Source: Methylopila jiangsuensis (GTDB lineage: Bacteria; Pseudomonadota; Alphaproteobacteria; Rhizobiales; Methylopilaceae). From it: a stretch of DNA of 64,000 nucleotides. Within the stretch, counting starts at the first letter, position 1, and every line of letters begins with the position of its first letter. The DNA lies in the NCBI RefSeq assembly GCF_027922305.1, contig NZ_BSFK01000007.1, positions 248,001 to 312,000 of the forward strand, written 5' to 3'. Under the pieces are notes generated by a model. It saw only the letters and a program-made list of their open reading frames with translations. It was not told where the DNA came from and did no database searches. The position numbers were made by a program, and so were the translations under genes. Positions 23,166 to 32,110 of this stretch are shown in pieces.

Positions 23166-23214
23166 GCTGGTCAGGCCTATCGTCTAGCCAGGGGCGAGAA
23201 CGGAACGGCGATGT

Positions 23215-23418
23215 TCAGGGCGCCCAGAAACCCGAAAGCCCGGAAAGCCGCAGAAGCGGCTTTGCGCCTCTGCAGATTGGAGGAGATCCCGGCTGAGACG
23301 ATGTAGACGGGAAAGGGCACGATATTGGGCCGACTTCGCCTTGCGCCGCCATCAGGGCCAGCGTGGTGGACTTGATACCGGCGGCGAGACTGAGGACGCG
23401 CAGGCGGATGTCAGCCAA
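23215..23418 (-). pseudogene. Remnant of a PAPS-reductase/FAD-synthetase-like gene
   Basis: The minus strand encodes MADIRLRVLSLAAGIKSTTLALMAAQGEVGP, recognisable as the N-terminal PP-loop (S-x-G-x-x-ST) of ICE-borne PAPS-reductase-like proteins, normally RVLSLGAGVQSTTLALMAA. After about 31 residues the homology is lost and the frame ends after 67 residues. The first Gly of the loop is replaced by Ala. It is a decayed gene between ardC and the parB leader, preserved probably because it is harmless. Confidence 0.6.
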
Positions 23419-23462
23419 CTACGCGGGGGCGGGAACGAAGCCCGGAAAGGCGAGCGCGTTCA

Positions 23463-24416
23463 TCACGCCGCCTCCCTCTCATCGTCGTTCTGGTCGATGC
23501 CGCCGGAATCCGGCAGGAAGCTGAGAAGCCAGTCGGCCGCCTTGCTGGCCTGGGAGGCGGCTCGGACGATGGCGCGATTGTCCTCGCGCAGGACGTCCAG
23601 CCAGGAGCCGATATAGTCGGCATGGCGGACGGTTGGAGCGATACCGAACGAGGCACAGCAGAAGGCCGCGTTGATCTCGGCGATCAGCTCCTCGAAGGCG
23701 TATTTCTTGGTGCCGAAGGAGCCGGAAAAATCACGGCCGAGGCGCGAGGGATGGCCCGTCGCGTGTCCGAGCTCGTGCAGGGCCGTACGGTGCCAGTTGA
23801 TCGGCTCGAAATACGCCTGCGGCGGCGGAACGACGACATAGTCATGCGTCGGGACATAGAACGCGCGGTTTCCGCCGATGCGGAAATCGATGCCGGTCGC
23901 CCGGATCAGGGCCTCGACGCGCGGCTCAATCAGGCCCAGTTCGGGCGGCGGTGCGACGGCGGCGACTTCCTCGGGCAGGCCATCGCATTGAGCAGCGTTG
24001 AAGACCGTGAAGCGCTTCAGGAACGGAATCGCCTGAGCGTCCCCGCCAGCCTCACGGGCGCGGCGCTTTTCGTCCTCGGGGGTGAAACGGTCGACATAGA
24101 CGACGGTTGTGCCGCGCTCGCCCTTCCTGACATTGCCGCCGAGGGAAAGCGCCTGGCGGAAGGTGAGCCAGCTCTGGCCGGGGAAACCATGCTCGATGAC
24201 GGCGCCCCAGAGAATGAGGACATTGATCCCCGAATAGCGCCGGCCTGTGGCGGCGTTCTGCGGCATGGCAAGCGGCGCCTTGACCGCGGCCGAGCCCCAG
24301 GGCTGAACCCAGGGGAAGCGGCCGGCCTCCAGTTCGTCGATGATCTTGTTTGTGATATCGTCGTAAAGGCTCGCCCGATCCGAGCCGGCGCGCGCGCTGC
24401 GATCCTGTCTGGACAT
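23463..24416 (-). CDS. ardC: ArdC-like antirestriction protein (317 aa)
   Basis: Two domains: N-terminal ssDNA-binding ArdC domain (SLYDDITNKIIDELEAGRFPWVQPW...GRRYSGINVLILW...SWLTFRQALSLGGNVRKGERGTTVVYVDRF) and C-terminal zincin metallopeptidase with HELGHATGHPSRLGRDF (HExxH zinc motif) and a downstream EELIAEINAAFCC. ArdC from plasmid pSa protects incoming single-stranded DNA from host restriction. It is expressed from a leader copy identical in architecture to that of parB. Length is typical. It is adjacent to the cargo region, a common insertion point. Confidence 0.92.
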   Translation of the reverse strand: MSRQDRSARAGSDRASLYDDITNKIIDELEAGRFPWVQPWGSAAVKAPLAMPQNAATGRRYSGINVLILWGAVIEHGFPGQSWLTFRQALSLGGNVRKGERGTTVVYVDRFTPEDEKRRAREAGGDAQAIPFLKRFTVFNAAQCDGLPEEVAAVAPPPELGLIEPRVEALIRATGIDFRIGGNRAFYVPTHDYVVVPPPQAYFEPINWHRTALHELGHATGHPSRLGRDFSGSFGTKKYAFEELIAEINAAFCCASFGIAPTVRHADYIGSWLDVLREDNRAIVRAASQASKAADWLLSFLPDSGGIDQNDDEREAA

Positions 24417-24429
24417 CGCGGTTCTCCGC

Positions 24430-24498
24430 GACGGGCGCCGGAGACCTCTTCTCCAGCCCTCAACCCGTCACGGCAAACCCGGTCCGCACTCTCACTCT
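24430..24498 (-). promoter_or_regulatory. Structured 5' leader RNA, ardC copy
   Basis: In the transcript GACGGG (24469-24464) pairs with CCCGTC (24435-24430); inside, CTGGAGA (24456-24450) pairs with TCTCCGG (24444-24438) with one U-G wobble that would be A-C on the other strand, which indicates the minus strand is the functional RNA. The AGAGTGAGAGTG tail is at 24498-24487. The ribosome site CGGAGAA follows directly. Confidence 0.72.
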
Positions 24499-24672
24499 GA
24501 AGGGGGCGTTGCGGGGTCTCCCCGCAGAAGGGGTGCGCCGGCAACGCAGTGCCGGCCAGGGGGAAGGCTTTCCCCCGTTAAAACCTGCTTCTGCGGAAGA
24601 ACTAACCGCCCCACACGTCAAAACGGCCACCGCCAGCCTCCGTACAAACCGCACGGCGAGAACGGCGTCGGC

Positions 24673-25464
24673 CTAATCCGTCGCACAGCCCTTCGCGGGT
24701 GCCTCCTGAGGATTGGGAGGTTCCTCGAACCTGATCAAGCCGAGATCCATAAGAATCTGGCGTCCGACGAAAAGCAGCTTCACTTCGTCGGGATTGAGGG
24801 TGTCCCCGGTCACGCTGTTCTCCACCTCGCCGGCCAGTTGGGCCATCATGAGGATGTAACTGACGTGAAGCGCATAAAAGTTGAGGGTGATTTCATGGTG
24901 GTAGATCGGTAGCAGCGAAGGACCGTCGTGCTCACCGATCGCCATAATAACGAAGTTTTTGAGCAGATTCGCGTGCGAGACATGGGCACCACCGCTGAGG
25001 TCGCCGTAGGTCCGCCCCATGTCACGAAGAACACCGATGGTCGCATGCGGCGTCTTTCCGTCCTTGCGCCGACCTACGGTGAATTCTTCGACAGCCGCGA
25101 TGATTTCGTGCTGCTGGCGCAGCAGCGTTGCGGCCTGAGGATAGAACCCTTCAACGATTGCCGTTTCACAGAGGTCGATCCCTTGGACAAAATGGGCGAT
25201 CAGCGCTGCCTGACCCTGTACGTCCTCACGATCGGCGGGAATTGGCTTTCCGGCTATTCGTGAGAGGAAGTTGACCAGAGCGTTGACCGCAGATGCGTGC
25301 GCTTGTGTAATCAGCCCCCATTCTTTTGAGTTTTTGAAGGCAGCGCGGTTTTGCTCTCGGCGCTTCATTTGTAACCCGCCATGTATCGCTACGGGGCCAA
25401 GCGTCTTTTCGCCGATTCCCTGCATCCGGCTCATCCAGTCTTCTCCGATGTCCCAATCACCCAT
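24673..25464 (-). CDS. Uncharacterised cargo protein (263 aa)
   Basis: Begins MGDWDIGEDWMSRMQGIGEKTLG. A helical middle (LIAHFVQGIDLCETAIVEGFYPQAATLLRQQHEIIAAVEEF) recalls HEPN/DUF5677-like all-helical proteins with many conserved His/Glu, but I cannot assign it. No membrane span. Start taken as ATG 25462-25464, 10 bp after GAGGA; a GTG six codons upstream is possible. Base composition is more AT-rich than its neighbours and it stands alone between ardC and dnaE2, so it is probably an acquired cargo gene, possibly a defence gene. Confidence 0.65.
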   Translation of the reverse strand: MGDWDIGEDWMSRMQGIGEKTLGPVAIHGGLQMKRREQNRAAFKNSKEWGLITQAHASAVNALVNFLSRIAGKPIPADREDVQGQAALIAHFVQGIDLCETAIVEGFYPQAATLLRQQHEIIAAVEEFTVGRRKDGKTPHATIGVLRDMGRTYGDLSGGAHVSHANLLKNFVIMAIGEHDGPSLLPIYHHEITLNFYALHVSYILMMAQLAGEVENSVTGDTLNPDEVKLLFVGRQILMDLGLIRFEEPPNPQEAPAKGCATD

Positions 25465-25543
25465 TTCTTTGTTGGTCCTCACTGCCCTGTTGTCTCAGAG
25501 ATGACTATTCAGTTGGAACGAGATTTCCCACTGGCGCTAACCT

Positions 25544-28500
25544 TTACTGAAAATCCCGCGTCTTCACCTTGATCGTATCGATGTGCAGGTCGGGTATGTA
25601 GATGTCGCGCGGTCGAACCGTTTTCGGCGGCTGACCGCGAGGGTCCGGGGTTGGCGAACCATGGTGGAATTCGTCGCCGCGCCCATGCGTCAATGGAAAG
25701 GCCGTGTCGCGCTCGCCAACGCTGGCCAACTCGGCGGAGAGATCGGTCAGCCTCTGGGCGACAAGATGGACCACTTCCCCCTCCCGCTGAACGCGCCCGC
25801 GCACCGCGATCATGCCGGCCGACAGAATGGTGCGGCGGTTCTGCTCGAAGACCTTGGGCCAGACCACGAGGTTGGCGATCCCGCTCTCATCTTCGAGCGT
25901 GATGAACATGACGCCCTTGGCACTGCCGGGACGTTGCCGCACCAGCACGATGCCGGCCGCCTCCAGCCATCGGCCGTCCTTTGCGTCCATCGCCTCCTGG
26001 CAGGAGACCACACGACGACGGCGCAGCTCCTGGCGCAGAAACGAGACCGGGTGGTCCCGCAGCGACAGGCTGACATGCCGATAGTCTTCGACGACTTCAC
26101 CGCCCGCCGTCATCGGGCGCAGGATAACGGCCGGCTCGGCGACCTCAGGCACGATTTCCGCCTCGCGGGCCGACGCGCCAGCGAAGAGCGGAAGCGGCTC
26201 GTCGCGCAAAGCCTTGATCGCCCATAGCGCCTCACGGCGCGTAAGACCGAAGGGCGGGCGAAACCCGTCGGCTTCGGCGATCTGCGTGAGCGCCGTAACG
26301 GGCACGCCGGCACGGCGCCAGAGATCGTCCACTGAGCCGAAGGGCTGGTCCGCCCTGGCCGTGACGATCGACGCGCCGTGGGCGTTGGCGAGCCCCTTGA
26401 CCATGCGCAGACCAAGGCGAACGGCGAACCGCTCATCGCTGCCGGTGGGCTCGAGCGTGCAGTCCCATCGGGAGGCGTTGGCGCAGACGGGGCGGATCTC
26501 GACGCCGTGATCGCGCGCGTCGCGGACGATCTGGGCCGGCGCGTAGAAGCCCATGGGCTGGCTGTTCAGCAGCGCGGCGCAGAAGATTTCCGGGTGCCAG
26601 CATTTGAGCCAGGCCGAGGCATAGGCGATCAGCGCAAAAGAGGCTGCGTGACTTTCCGGGAATCCGTAACTGCCGAAGCCCTCAAGCTGCTTGAAGGTCT
26701 GCTCGGCAAACGCCTGCTCGTAGCCGTTGGCGACCATGCCGGCGATCAGCTTGTCACGGAAGCGCGAGACGCCGCCGGTGAACTTGAAGGTGGCCATCGA
26801 CTTGCGGAGCATGTCGGCCTCGCCGGGGGTGAAGCCGGCGCATTCGATGGCGACACGCATCGCCTGTTCCTGAAAGAGCGGCACGCCGAGCGTCTTGCCG
26901 AGCACTTTCTCCAGCTCAGGCTTCGGATAGTGGACGGGCTCGAGGCCCTCCCGGCGGCGAAGATAGGGATGCACCATGTCGCCCTGGATCGGACCGGGCC
27001 TGACGATCGCGACCTGGACGACGAGGTCATAATAGGTGCGCGGCTTCAGGCGCGGCAGCATCGACATTTGTGCGCGGCTCTCGATCTGGAAGGTGCCAAG
27101 CGTGTCCGCCTTGCGGATCATCGCGTAAGTGCGCGGGTCCTCGGCCGGGATGGAGGCAAGGTCGAGATGGACGCCCTTGTGCTCAGCCAGGAGGTCCAGC
27201 CCTTTCTTCATGCAGGTCAGCATCCCGAGCGCCAGGACGTCGACCTTCATGAACTTGAGGGCGTCGATATCGTCCTTGTCCCATTCGATGACCTGCCGGT
27301 CCTTCATCGCAGCCGGTTCGATCGGCACGAGGTCGTCGAGCCTGTCATGGGTCAGCACGAAACCGCCAGGATGCTGGCTAAGATGGCGCGGCGCGCCTAT
27401 GAGCTGCCGGGCGAGGTCGAGCGTCAGGCGAAGCCTGCGATCGGCTAGGTTGAGGTTCAGCTCCTCGACGTACTTCTGTTCAACGCCTTCCTCCGACCAG
27501 GCCCAGACCTGCGACGACAGGGTGCCGATCAAATCCTCGGGGAGGCCAAGCGCCTTACCGACATCCCGCAGCGCGCCCTTGGTGCGATAGCGGATGACGG
27601 TCGAGCAGAGCGCGGCGTGGTCGCGGCCGTAGGTGTCGAACACCCACTGCATGACGATCTCGCGCCGCTCGTGTTCAAAATCGACGTCAATGTCGGGCGG
27701 CTCGCGCCGCTCCTCGCTGACGAAGCGCTCGAAGAGAAGATCGTTCCGGCCGGGATCAATCGACGTGATGCCGAGGACGTAGCACACCGCAGAGTTGGCG
27801 GCTGATCCACGGCCTTGGCAAAGGATGTCCTTCGATCGCGCGAAGCGGACGATCGAATTCACGGTCAGGAAGTACGGCGCGTAGTCGAGCTTCTCGATCA
27901 GCCGCAGCTCGTGTTGAAGCGCGGCGGTCACGCTGTCAGGCACGCCGTCCGGATAGCGCGCGGCGGCGCCTTCCCAGGTGAGCTTGGCCAGTGTCTCCTG
28001 CGGCGTAAGGGCAGGATCGTCGCGCTCCTCGGGATATTGATAGGCCAGCTCGTCGAGATTGAAACGGCAGCGGTCGGCGATCTGCAGGCCTCGGGTGAGC
28101 GCCTCGGGGTAGCGGCCGAAGAGACGGTGCATCTCCTCGGGCGGCTTGATGTAGCGGTCGGCATGACGCTCGCGGCGGTCGCCGATCGTGTCGATCGTGA
28201 CGTTGTGCCGGATGCAGGTGACGACGTCCTGGAGGGTGCGGCGGGCCGGCTCGTGGAAGAGGACGTCGTTCGTTACCACGGTCGCGACCCGGATTTGGGC
28301 GGCGAGGTTGGAAAGCTCGTGAAGACGGAGCTGATCGTTGGGGCGGCGACGCAGCGTCAAAGCCAAGTAAGCCCGATCGCCGAACGCATCGCGCAAGCGG
28401 CGCAGCCGAAGGCCGCATTCCTCGTCCGCGAGCTCCGGCACGAGCACGGCGATCAAGCCTTCGCCGTAGGCGACGAGGTCCTGCCATTCGAGCACGCACT

Positions 28501-28816
28501 TCGCCTTTCCGCCGCGCCGCTTGCCGAGCGACAGCAGCCGGCAGAGACGGGAATAAGCGGGTCGGTCGGTTGGATAGACCAGCACCGACATGCCGTCGGT
28601 GAGGTCGAGACGGCAGCCGACAATTAGGCGAACCCCGGTTGTCTTCGCCGCTTCATGAGCCCGGACGATGCCGGCGAGCGAATTCCGGTCCACCACGGCC
28701 AGCGCTTCGATCCCGGCGAGCGCGGCTTGGGCGAACAGCTCCTCGCAAGATGAGGCCCCCCGGAGAAAGCTGAAATGCGAGGTGACCTGAAGTTCGACGT
28801 AGCGGGGCTCGCTCAT
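25544..28816 (-). CDS. dnaE2: Error-prone DNA polymerase DnaE2 (1090 aa)
   Basis: A C-family polymerase alpha subunit of the error-prone DnaE2 (ImuC) class. The N-terminal PHP domain begins [26 protein letters not shown]. The polymerase core has [18 protein letters not shown] and the catalytic acidic motif [16 protein letters not shown], and the C-terminal OB-fold ends in [13 protein letters not shown]. With ImuA and ImuB it forms the mutasome for translesion synthesis and damage-induced mutagenesis. The frame is open upstream but the ATG at 28814-28816 overlaps the imuB stop (ATGA). Length is close to that of chromosomal DnaE2 (about 1,080). Confidence 0.95.
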   Translation of the reverse strand: MSEPRYVELQVTSHFSFLRGASSCEELFAQAALAGIEALAVVDRNSLAGIVRAHEAAKTTGVRLIVGCRLDLTDGMSVLVYPTDRPAYSRLCRLLSLGKRRGGKAKCVLEWQDLVAYGEGLIAVLVPELADEECGLRLRRLRDAFGDRAYLALTLRRRPNDQLRLHELSNLAAQIRVATVVTNDVLFHEPARRTLQDVVTCIRHNVTIDTIGDRRERHADRYIKPPEEMHRLFGRYPEALTRGLQIADRCRFNLDELAYQYPEERDDPALTPQETLAKLTWEGAAARYPDGVPDSVTAALQHELRLIEKLDYAPYFLTVNSIVRFARSKDILCQGRGSAANSAVCYVLGITSIDPGRNDLLFERFVSEERREPPDIDVDFEHERREIVMQWVFDTYGRDHAALCSTVIRYRTKGALRDVGKALGLPEDLIGTLSSQVWAWSEEGVEQKYVEELNLNLADRRLRLTLDLARQLIGAPRHLSQHPGGFVLTHDRLDDLVPIEPAAMKDRQVIEWDKDDIDALKFMKVDVLALGMLTCMKKGLDLLAEHKGVHLDLASIPAEDPRTYAMIRKADTLGTFQIESRAQMSMLPRLKPRTYYDLVVQVAIVRPGPIQGDMVHPYLRRREGLEPVHYPKPELEKVLGKTLGVPLFQEQAMRVAIECAGFTPGEADMLRKSMATFKFTGGVSRFRDKLIAGMVANGYEQAFAEQTFKQLEGFGSYGFPESHAASFALIAYASAWLKCWHPEIFCAALLNSQPMGFYAPAQIVRDARDHGVEIRPVCANASRWDCTLEPTGSDERFAVRLGLRMVKGLANAHGASIVTARADQPFGSVDDLWRRAGVPVTALTQIAEADGFRPPFGLTRREALWAIKALRDEPLPLFAGASAREAEIVPEVAEPAVILRPMTAGGEVVEDYRHVSLSLRDHPVSFLRQELRRRRVVSCQEAMDAKDGRWLEAAGIVLVRQRPGSAKGVMFITLEDESGIANLVVWPKVFEQNRRTILSAGMIAVRGRVQREGEVVHLVAQRLTDLSAELASVGERDTAFPLTHGRGDEFHHGSPTPDPRGQPPKTVRPRDIYIPDLHIDTIKVKTRDFQ

Positions 28817-30333
28817 CCGAAGACCCCGTGAATGAACCAGCGGTGCGAGCCTGTGGCGACATCTTCGCCATCGCCGGCGCGGAACAGCCAGTAGCGTTCG
28901 CCGGCATCGTCCTCGACCCGGAAATAGTCGCGGACGGCAACCAGCTCGGCATCGCGCTTCCACCATTCGCCGAACACGCGCTCCGGCCCGTCGCCACGCC
29001 GAAGGCGGCGGCGGATGCCGCGCCAGGTGAACGACACCGGCGGATGGTCGGGAAGCAACGCCACGGTCTCGACCGGCTCAGGGGCCGGCAGAAGCCGGGA
29101 GGGCCGCGGCCAATGGCCGGGCCAGCCCGCTCCCGTGTCGGCCGCCATCGCCGGGATACGACAGACAGACCGCTCCGGAACATCGCTGGCGACCGGTGCA
29201 AGCCGATAGAGGGCACGCTCGCCCACGCGGTTCATCAAGGTATCAATGAGATCGGAGACGTCCGGGGTGCTCTCCTCGACCAGCGAGCTGACGATCTGCT
29301 TGCGCTCAAGCGGCTCAGCGACGCTTGCGGCGAGGGTCATCACCTCGATGCCGAAGCCGGGCGAGATGGTCTCGATCTTGTCGCACAGGAGGCGCGTCAG
29401 CCGCTTCGCATCGCGGACCGGCGTGGCCATGCCGACCCGCACGGCCTGGGCCCGGCTATCGACGCGGTGGCAGATGAGATCGAGCCTGCGTGCGCCGAGG
29501 CCGCCTTCCTCCAGACGTTCGCAGAGCTGGGTGACAAGCTTGCCGATGTAACGGGCGATGGTCTCGGCCGCGCCGATCGGCTCGGCGAAGGCCCGGCGCA
29601 CCTCGATGAGATCGGCCGGACGGACCGGCTCGATGAGTTCGGCCGCAATGCCCAAGGCCTGGTCCAAGCGTCGGCCGAGTTCGGGGCCGAAGCGAAGGGT
29701 GAGCGGCGCGCGCGGCTGCGCCAGAAGGTCGCCGACCGTTCGGAAGCCGAGCGTGCGAAGCGCCGCGATGGTGGGAGATGGAATGCGCAACGCCTCTAGC
29801 GGCAAACGCTCCAAGATGGGCGAGCCGTGGCCCTCGGGCGCGATGACAGCCGGCTGCGCTGAAAATCGGGCCAGCGCATGGGCTGCTCCCCAGGTGTCGG
29901 CTATCGCGACTCTCGCGGAGATCCCGGACATGGCGAGGCGCCCGATCAAGCCGTCCAGCATGACAGTCTCCCCGCCGTGGAGATGATCCGCGCCTGTCGA
30001 GTCAATGATGAGGCCGTCGGGCGGATCGGGGGCGACGATTGGCGCATACCGGAGAAGCCATACCGCGAGACGCTCAAGCGCCTCGGCGTCGGCAGCGGGA
30101 TCGGCATCCTGCACGAGGAGACCCGGCACCAGGACTTGCGCCTTAGTGACGGGCATGCCGGCGTGCAGGCCGGCGGCCTGGGCCGCAGCATTCGCCGCCA
30201 GCACCACCCGCCTGTTCCCGTCGCGGCCAATCAGGACGAGCGGCGCCTCAGCCGGAGGCGCCGCGTCGCCAGCCTTCCGCCGAAGCCGGTCCGTGGACCA
30301 GTTCGGCAGGAAGAGCGAGACGACCCGTGTCAT
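28813..30333 (-). CDS. imuB: ImuB, catalytically inactive Y-family polymerase homologue (506 aa)
   Basis: A Y-family protein that bridges DnaE2 to the sliding clamp. It starts [19 protein letters not shown]: where active Y-polymerases have DxDxFFxxVE the sequence is PNWSTD, so the catalytic acid is missing, as in other Imu[12 protein letters not shown]-type motif ([15 protein letters not shown]) and the HhH region [24 protein letters not shown] are visible. ATG at 30331-30333 lies inside imuA, which it overlaps by 86 bp. Part of the SOS-regulated imuA-imuB-dnaE2 operon. Confidence 0.92.
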   Translation of the reverse strand: MTRVVSLFLPNWSTDRLRRKAGDAAPPAEAPLVLIGRDGNRRVVLAANAAAQAAGLHAGMPVTKAQVLVPGLLVQDADPAADAEALERLAVWLLRYAPIVAPDPPDGLIIDSTGADHLHGGETVMLDGLIGRLAMSGISARVAIADTWGAAHALARFSAQPAVIAPEGHGSPILERLPLEALRIPSPTIAALRTLGFRTVGDLLAQPRAPLTLRFGPELGRRLDQALGIAAELIEPVRPADLIEVRRAFAEPIGAAETIARYIGKLVTQLCERLEEGGLGARRLDLICHRVDSRAQAVRVGMATPVRDAKRLTRLLCDKIETISPGFGIEVMTLAASVAEPLERKQIVSSLVEESTPDVSDLIDTLMNRVGERALYRLAPVASDVPERSVCRIPAMAADTGAGWPGHWPRPSRLLPAPEPVETVALLPDHPPVSFTWRGIRRRLRRGDGPERVFGEWWKRDAELVAVRDYFRVEDDAGERYWLFRAGDGEDVATGSHRWFIHGVFG

Positions 30334-31000
30334 CGCACGCCTCCAACTCGAAATCGGCACTTTCGCCCGCTCGCGCGCGGATGAGTTCAACCAGCCAGCG
30401 GGCGCGGCCTACGCCGGGAACAGGCAGCGGCGTCGAGGGCAGCGCGGACACACGCCAGCGCGTCATCGCCGCGGTCGGCTGGCCAAAATCCGTTGCCTCT
30501 GTCTGTCGCCGCCAGCGCCGCAGGGCGATCCCGAGCGAGCCCGTACCTTCGGCCGCCAGTTGCAGCCGCCGCGACGCTGTCATGGAAAGACGGGCGACCT
30601 CGCCGATCACGGCTCCGAGGCCGCCGTGGCGCAGTCCTTCCTCCATGCAGGCGAGCACAGTCTTATCGTCGCCGGCTTCGAGATAGATCACGCGGTCGCT
30701 TGCGAGGCCTGCTTGAGCGATGGCCGGAGCGAACAGGTCCGCGCGCGTGATGCACCAGAGGATCTTGCCCTTGGTGCGGGCGGCGAGGCCCGCGCTGAAC
30801 GAGGCGGCTGCCGCCCCGTCGACCGCGCCGTTACCGCCGCCGGCTATCTCATGCAGGGCGCCGAGCGCGAGACCACCGCCAGGGAGTCGTGAATCCACCT
30901 CGGTGATCCCGAAGGGGAGTACCGATTTGGCGCGCCGGCTTCGGCCTTGGATCTTCTCGATCTGCGCGCGCAAGGACTCTATGGCGGGCTCTGGCCGCAA
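30248..31000 (-). CDS. imuA: ImuA, RecA/SulA-like mutasome protein (250 aa)
   Basis: The first gene of the mutasome operon. It shows the ImuA pattern SVLPFGITEVDSRLPGGGLALGALHEIAGGG, similar to the N-terminus of RecA/SulA-like proteins, and a C-terminal [37 protein letters not shown]. No intact Walker A (GxxxxGKT) is seen; GGGGNGAVDG replaces it. Starts at TTG 30998-31000 with AGGA close upstream, since no in-frame ATG fits the family. A LexA box lies 38-52 bp upstream. Confidence 0.88.
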   Translation of the reverse strand: MRPEPAIESLRAQIEKIQGRSRRAKSVLPFGITEVDSRLPGGGLALGALHEIAGGGNGAVDGAAAASFSAGLAARTKGKILWCITRADLFAPAIAQAGLASDRVIYLEAGDDKTVLACMEEGLRHGGLGAVIGEVARLSMTASRRLQLAAEGTGSLGIALRRWRRQTEATDFGQPTAAMTRWRVSALPSTPLPVPGVGRARWLVELIRARAGESADFELEACDDTGRLALPAELVHGPASAEGWRRGASG

Positions 31001-31037
31001 GCTTCCTGTTGACCTCCGGGAGCAGGTTCTGCATCAT

Positions 31038-31075
31038 GTTCTCTATTTGTTCTTACGTCCCGTCTTCCGAGTCAA
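31038..31075 (-). promoter_or_regulatory. imuA: SOS (LexA) box and promoter of imuA-imuB-dnaE2
   Basis: GTTC-N7-GTTC, the alphaproteobacterial LexA box, is perfect at 31038-31052. On the minus strand TTGACT (31075-31070) is a good -35; 17 bp further is GAACAA, so the -10 region coincides with the box and LexA would occlude RNA polymerase. The operon is therefore damage-inducible. Confidence 0.8.
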
Positions 31076-31099
31076 GCGGCTTTCTGCCGTGGAGGGCGG

Positions 31100-32026
31100 C
31101 TACGACACCTTTTCGCGAAGCCATGACGATAGGCCCGCGTCGAGAATCATACGGGAGAGCTTCTGCGGTCCGAGAAGAACGACGCCGGCAGGAGCATCGT
31201 CTTCCGGGATATCTCCGGTGTGCCAGACAAAAAACATACGGTCGTATGCGTCAGCTTGGCTGAGCCGCGCCGCGTAATCACGCAGCCCGCTCGGGGAAGC
31301 TTGAGATTTGACTTGAACGAACGCTCGCTCTGCGGTGCTCGGGAGGATGAGTTCGAGGTCCACGGTCTTCTGCGTGCGACCGACTTGGCTCAAGCGTCGC
31401 CAACCGCTGGTCGAGAAGACAAGATCGACAAGAAGCTCGAAGTCCTGCCATGTGAGCAGACGCATGAGGCCAACGATCGCAGCTAGCAGCACCCGCTCGG
31501 CTTCCTCGGCAGCCGCTACCTCAGGAGCAAGCTCGTCGTTCAGTCTGCGCAATACATAGTCGCTGGCGCGAACATCGCAGATAGTCCCTCGAAACATCTG
31601 GACCTTGAGCAGTCTACCTGAGAGCCGATCTGCTGAAAGGACGGTGCCGCCGGCGCTGGTGCTGTGCCATCCGTCTAGTGTGGTGCGGCGATGGCTACGG
31701 TCTTCCAATAACTCGACCTCGCCGCCGGGACGGCACCAATAAAGCAAGCCTCCAACGAAGGTGATGAAGATCGACCGGTCGTCGGCTTCATAGAAAGCCC
31801 GAATTTGATTGACGTCACGAGTGGCGGCGCCAGCGTCACCACGAATAGCTTTCATCGCTTCCCATACACCCTGCCATTCACCTTTGGAGCAGAGTTCGTG
31901 AGGCGCTTCCCGATAGCCAAACCGTATGACGCTGTCGCGCAGACTTTCGGCCTCCCAGTCTCCGCCTCGCCCGAGCTTGATGTAGTAGATTTTCGAGGCT
32001 GTGATCGGATGGGATTTGGCCGCCAT
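31100..32026 (-). CDS. Restriction-endonuclease-like (Mrr-type PD-(D/E)xK) protein, third gene of the R-M locus (308 aa)
   Basis: The C-terminal half has a nuclease-fold pattern: DFELLVDLVFSTSGWRRLSQVGRTQKTVDLELILPSTAERAFVQVKSQ. The Glu before the core helix, the Asp of VDLEL and QxK (VQVKS) fit an Mrr-like catalytic triad. The N-terminal half (KIYYIKLGRGGDWEAESLRDSVIRFGYRE) is unassigned. ATG at 32024-32026 is preferred over a TTG upstream. It lies 84 bp after res in the same orientation and is probably co-expressed; whether it is a second nuclease, a type IV enzyme or a specificity factor is not clear. Confidence 0.65.
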   Translation of the reverse strand: MAAKSHPITASKIYYIKLGRGGDWEAESLRDSVIRFGYREAPHELCSKGEWQGVWEAMKAIRGDAGAATRDVNQIRAFYEADDRSIFITFVGGLLYWCRPGGEVELLEDRSHRRTTLDGWHSTSAGGTVLSADRLSGRLLKVQMFRGTICDVRASDYVLRRLNDELAPEVAAAEEAERVLLAAIVGLMRLLTWQDFELLVDLVFSTSGWRRLSQVGRTQKTVDLELILPSTAERAFVQVKSQASPSGLRDYAARLSQADAYDRMFFVWHTGDIPEDDAPAGVVLLGPQKLSRMILDAGLSSWLREKVS

Positions 32027-32110
32027 CAGGTTAGGACCCGTTGACAAGACGTCTACGCGGGGATGCGCAGCGCCCCGGATGGAAGCAAGAGACAATGTCC
32101 TGCTGCGGCT

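Noticed and set aside
21506-23296. 596-aa open frame antisense to parB
   Set aside because: A shadow of the ParB gene, whose domains are clear on the minus strand.
31026-31041. Second LexA-like GTTC-N8-GTTC
   Set aside because: Spacing is 8 rather than 7, so it does not fit the alphaproteobacterial LexA box; the adjacent GTTC-N7-GTTC is the real one.
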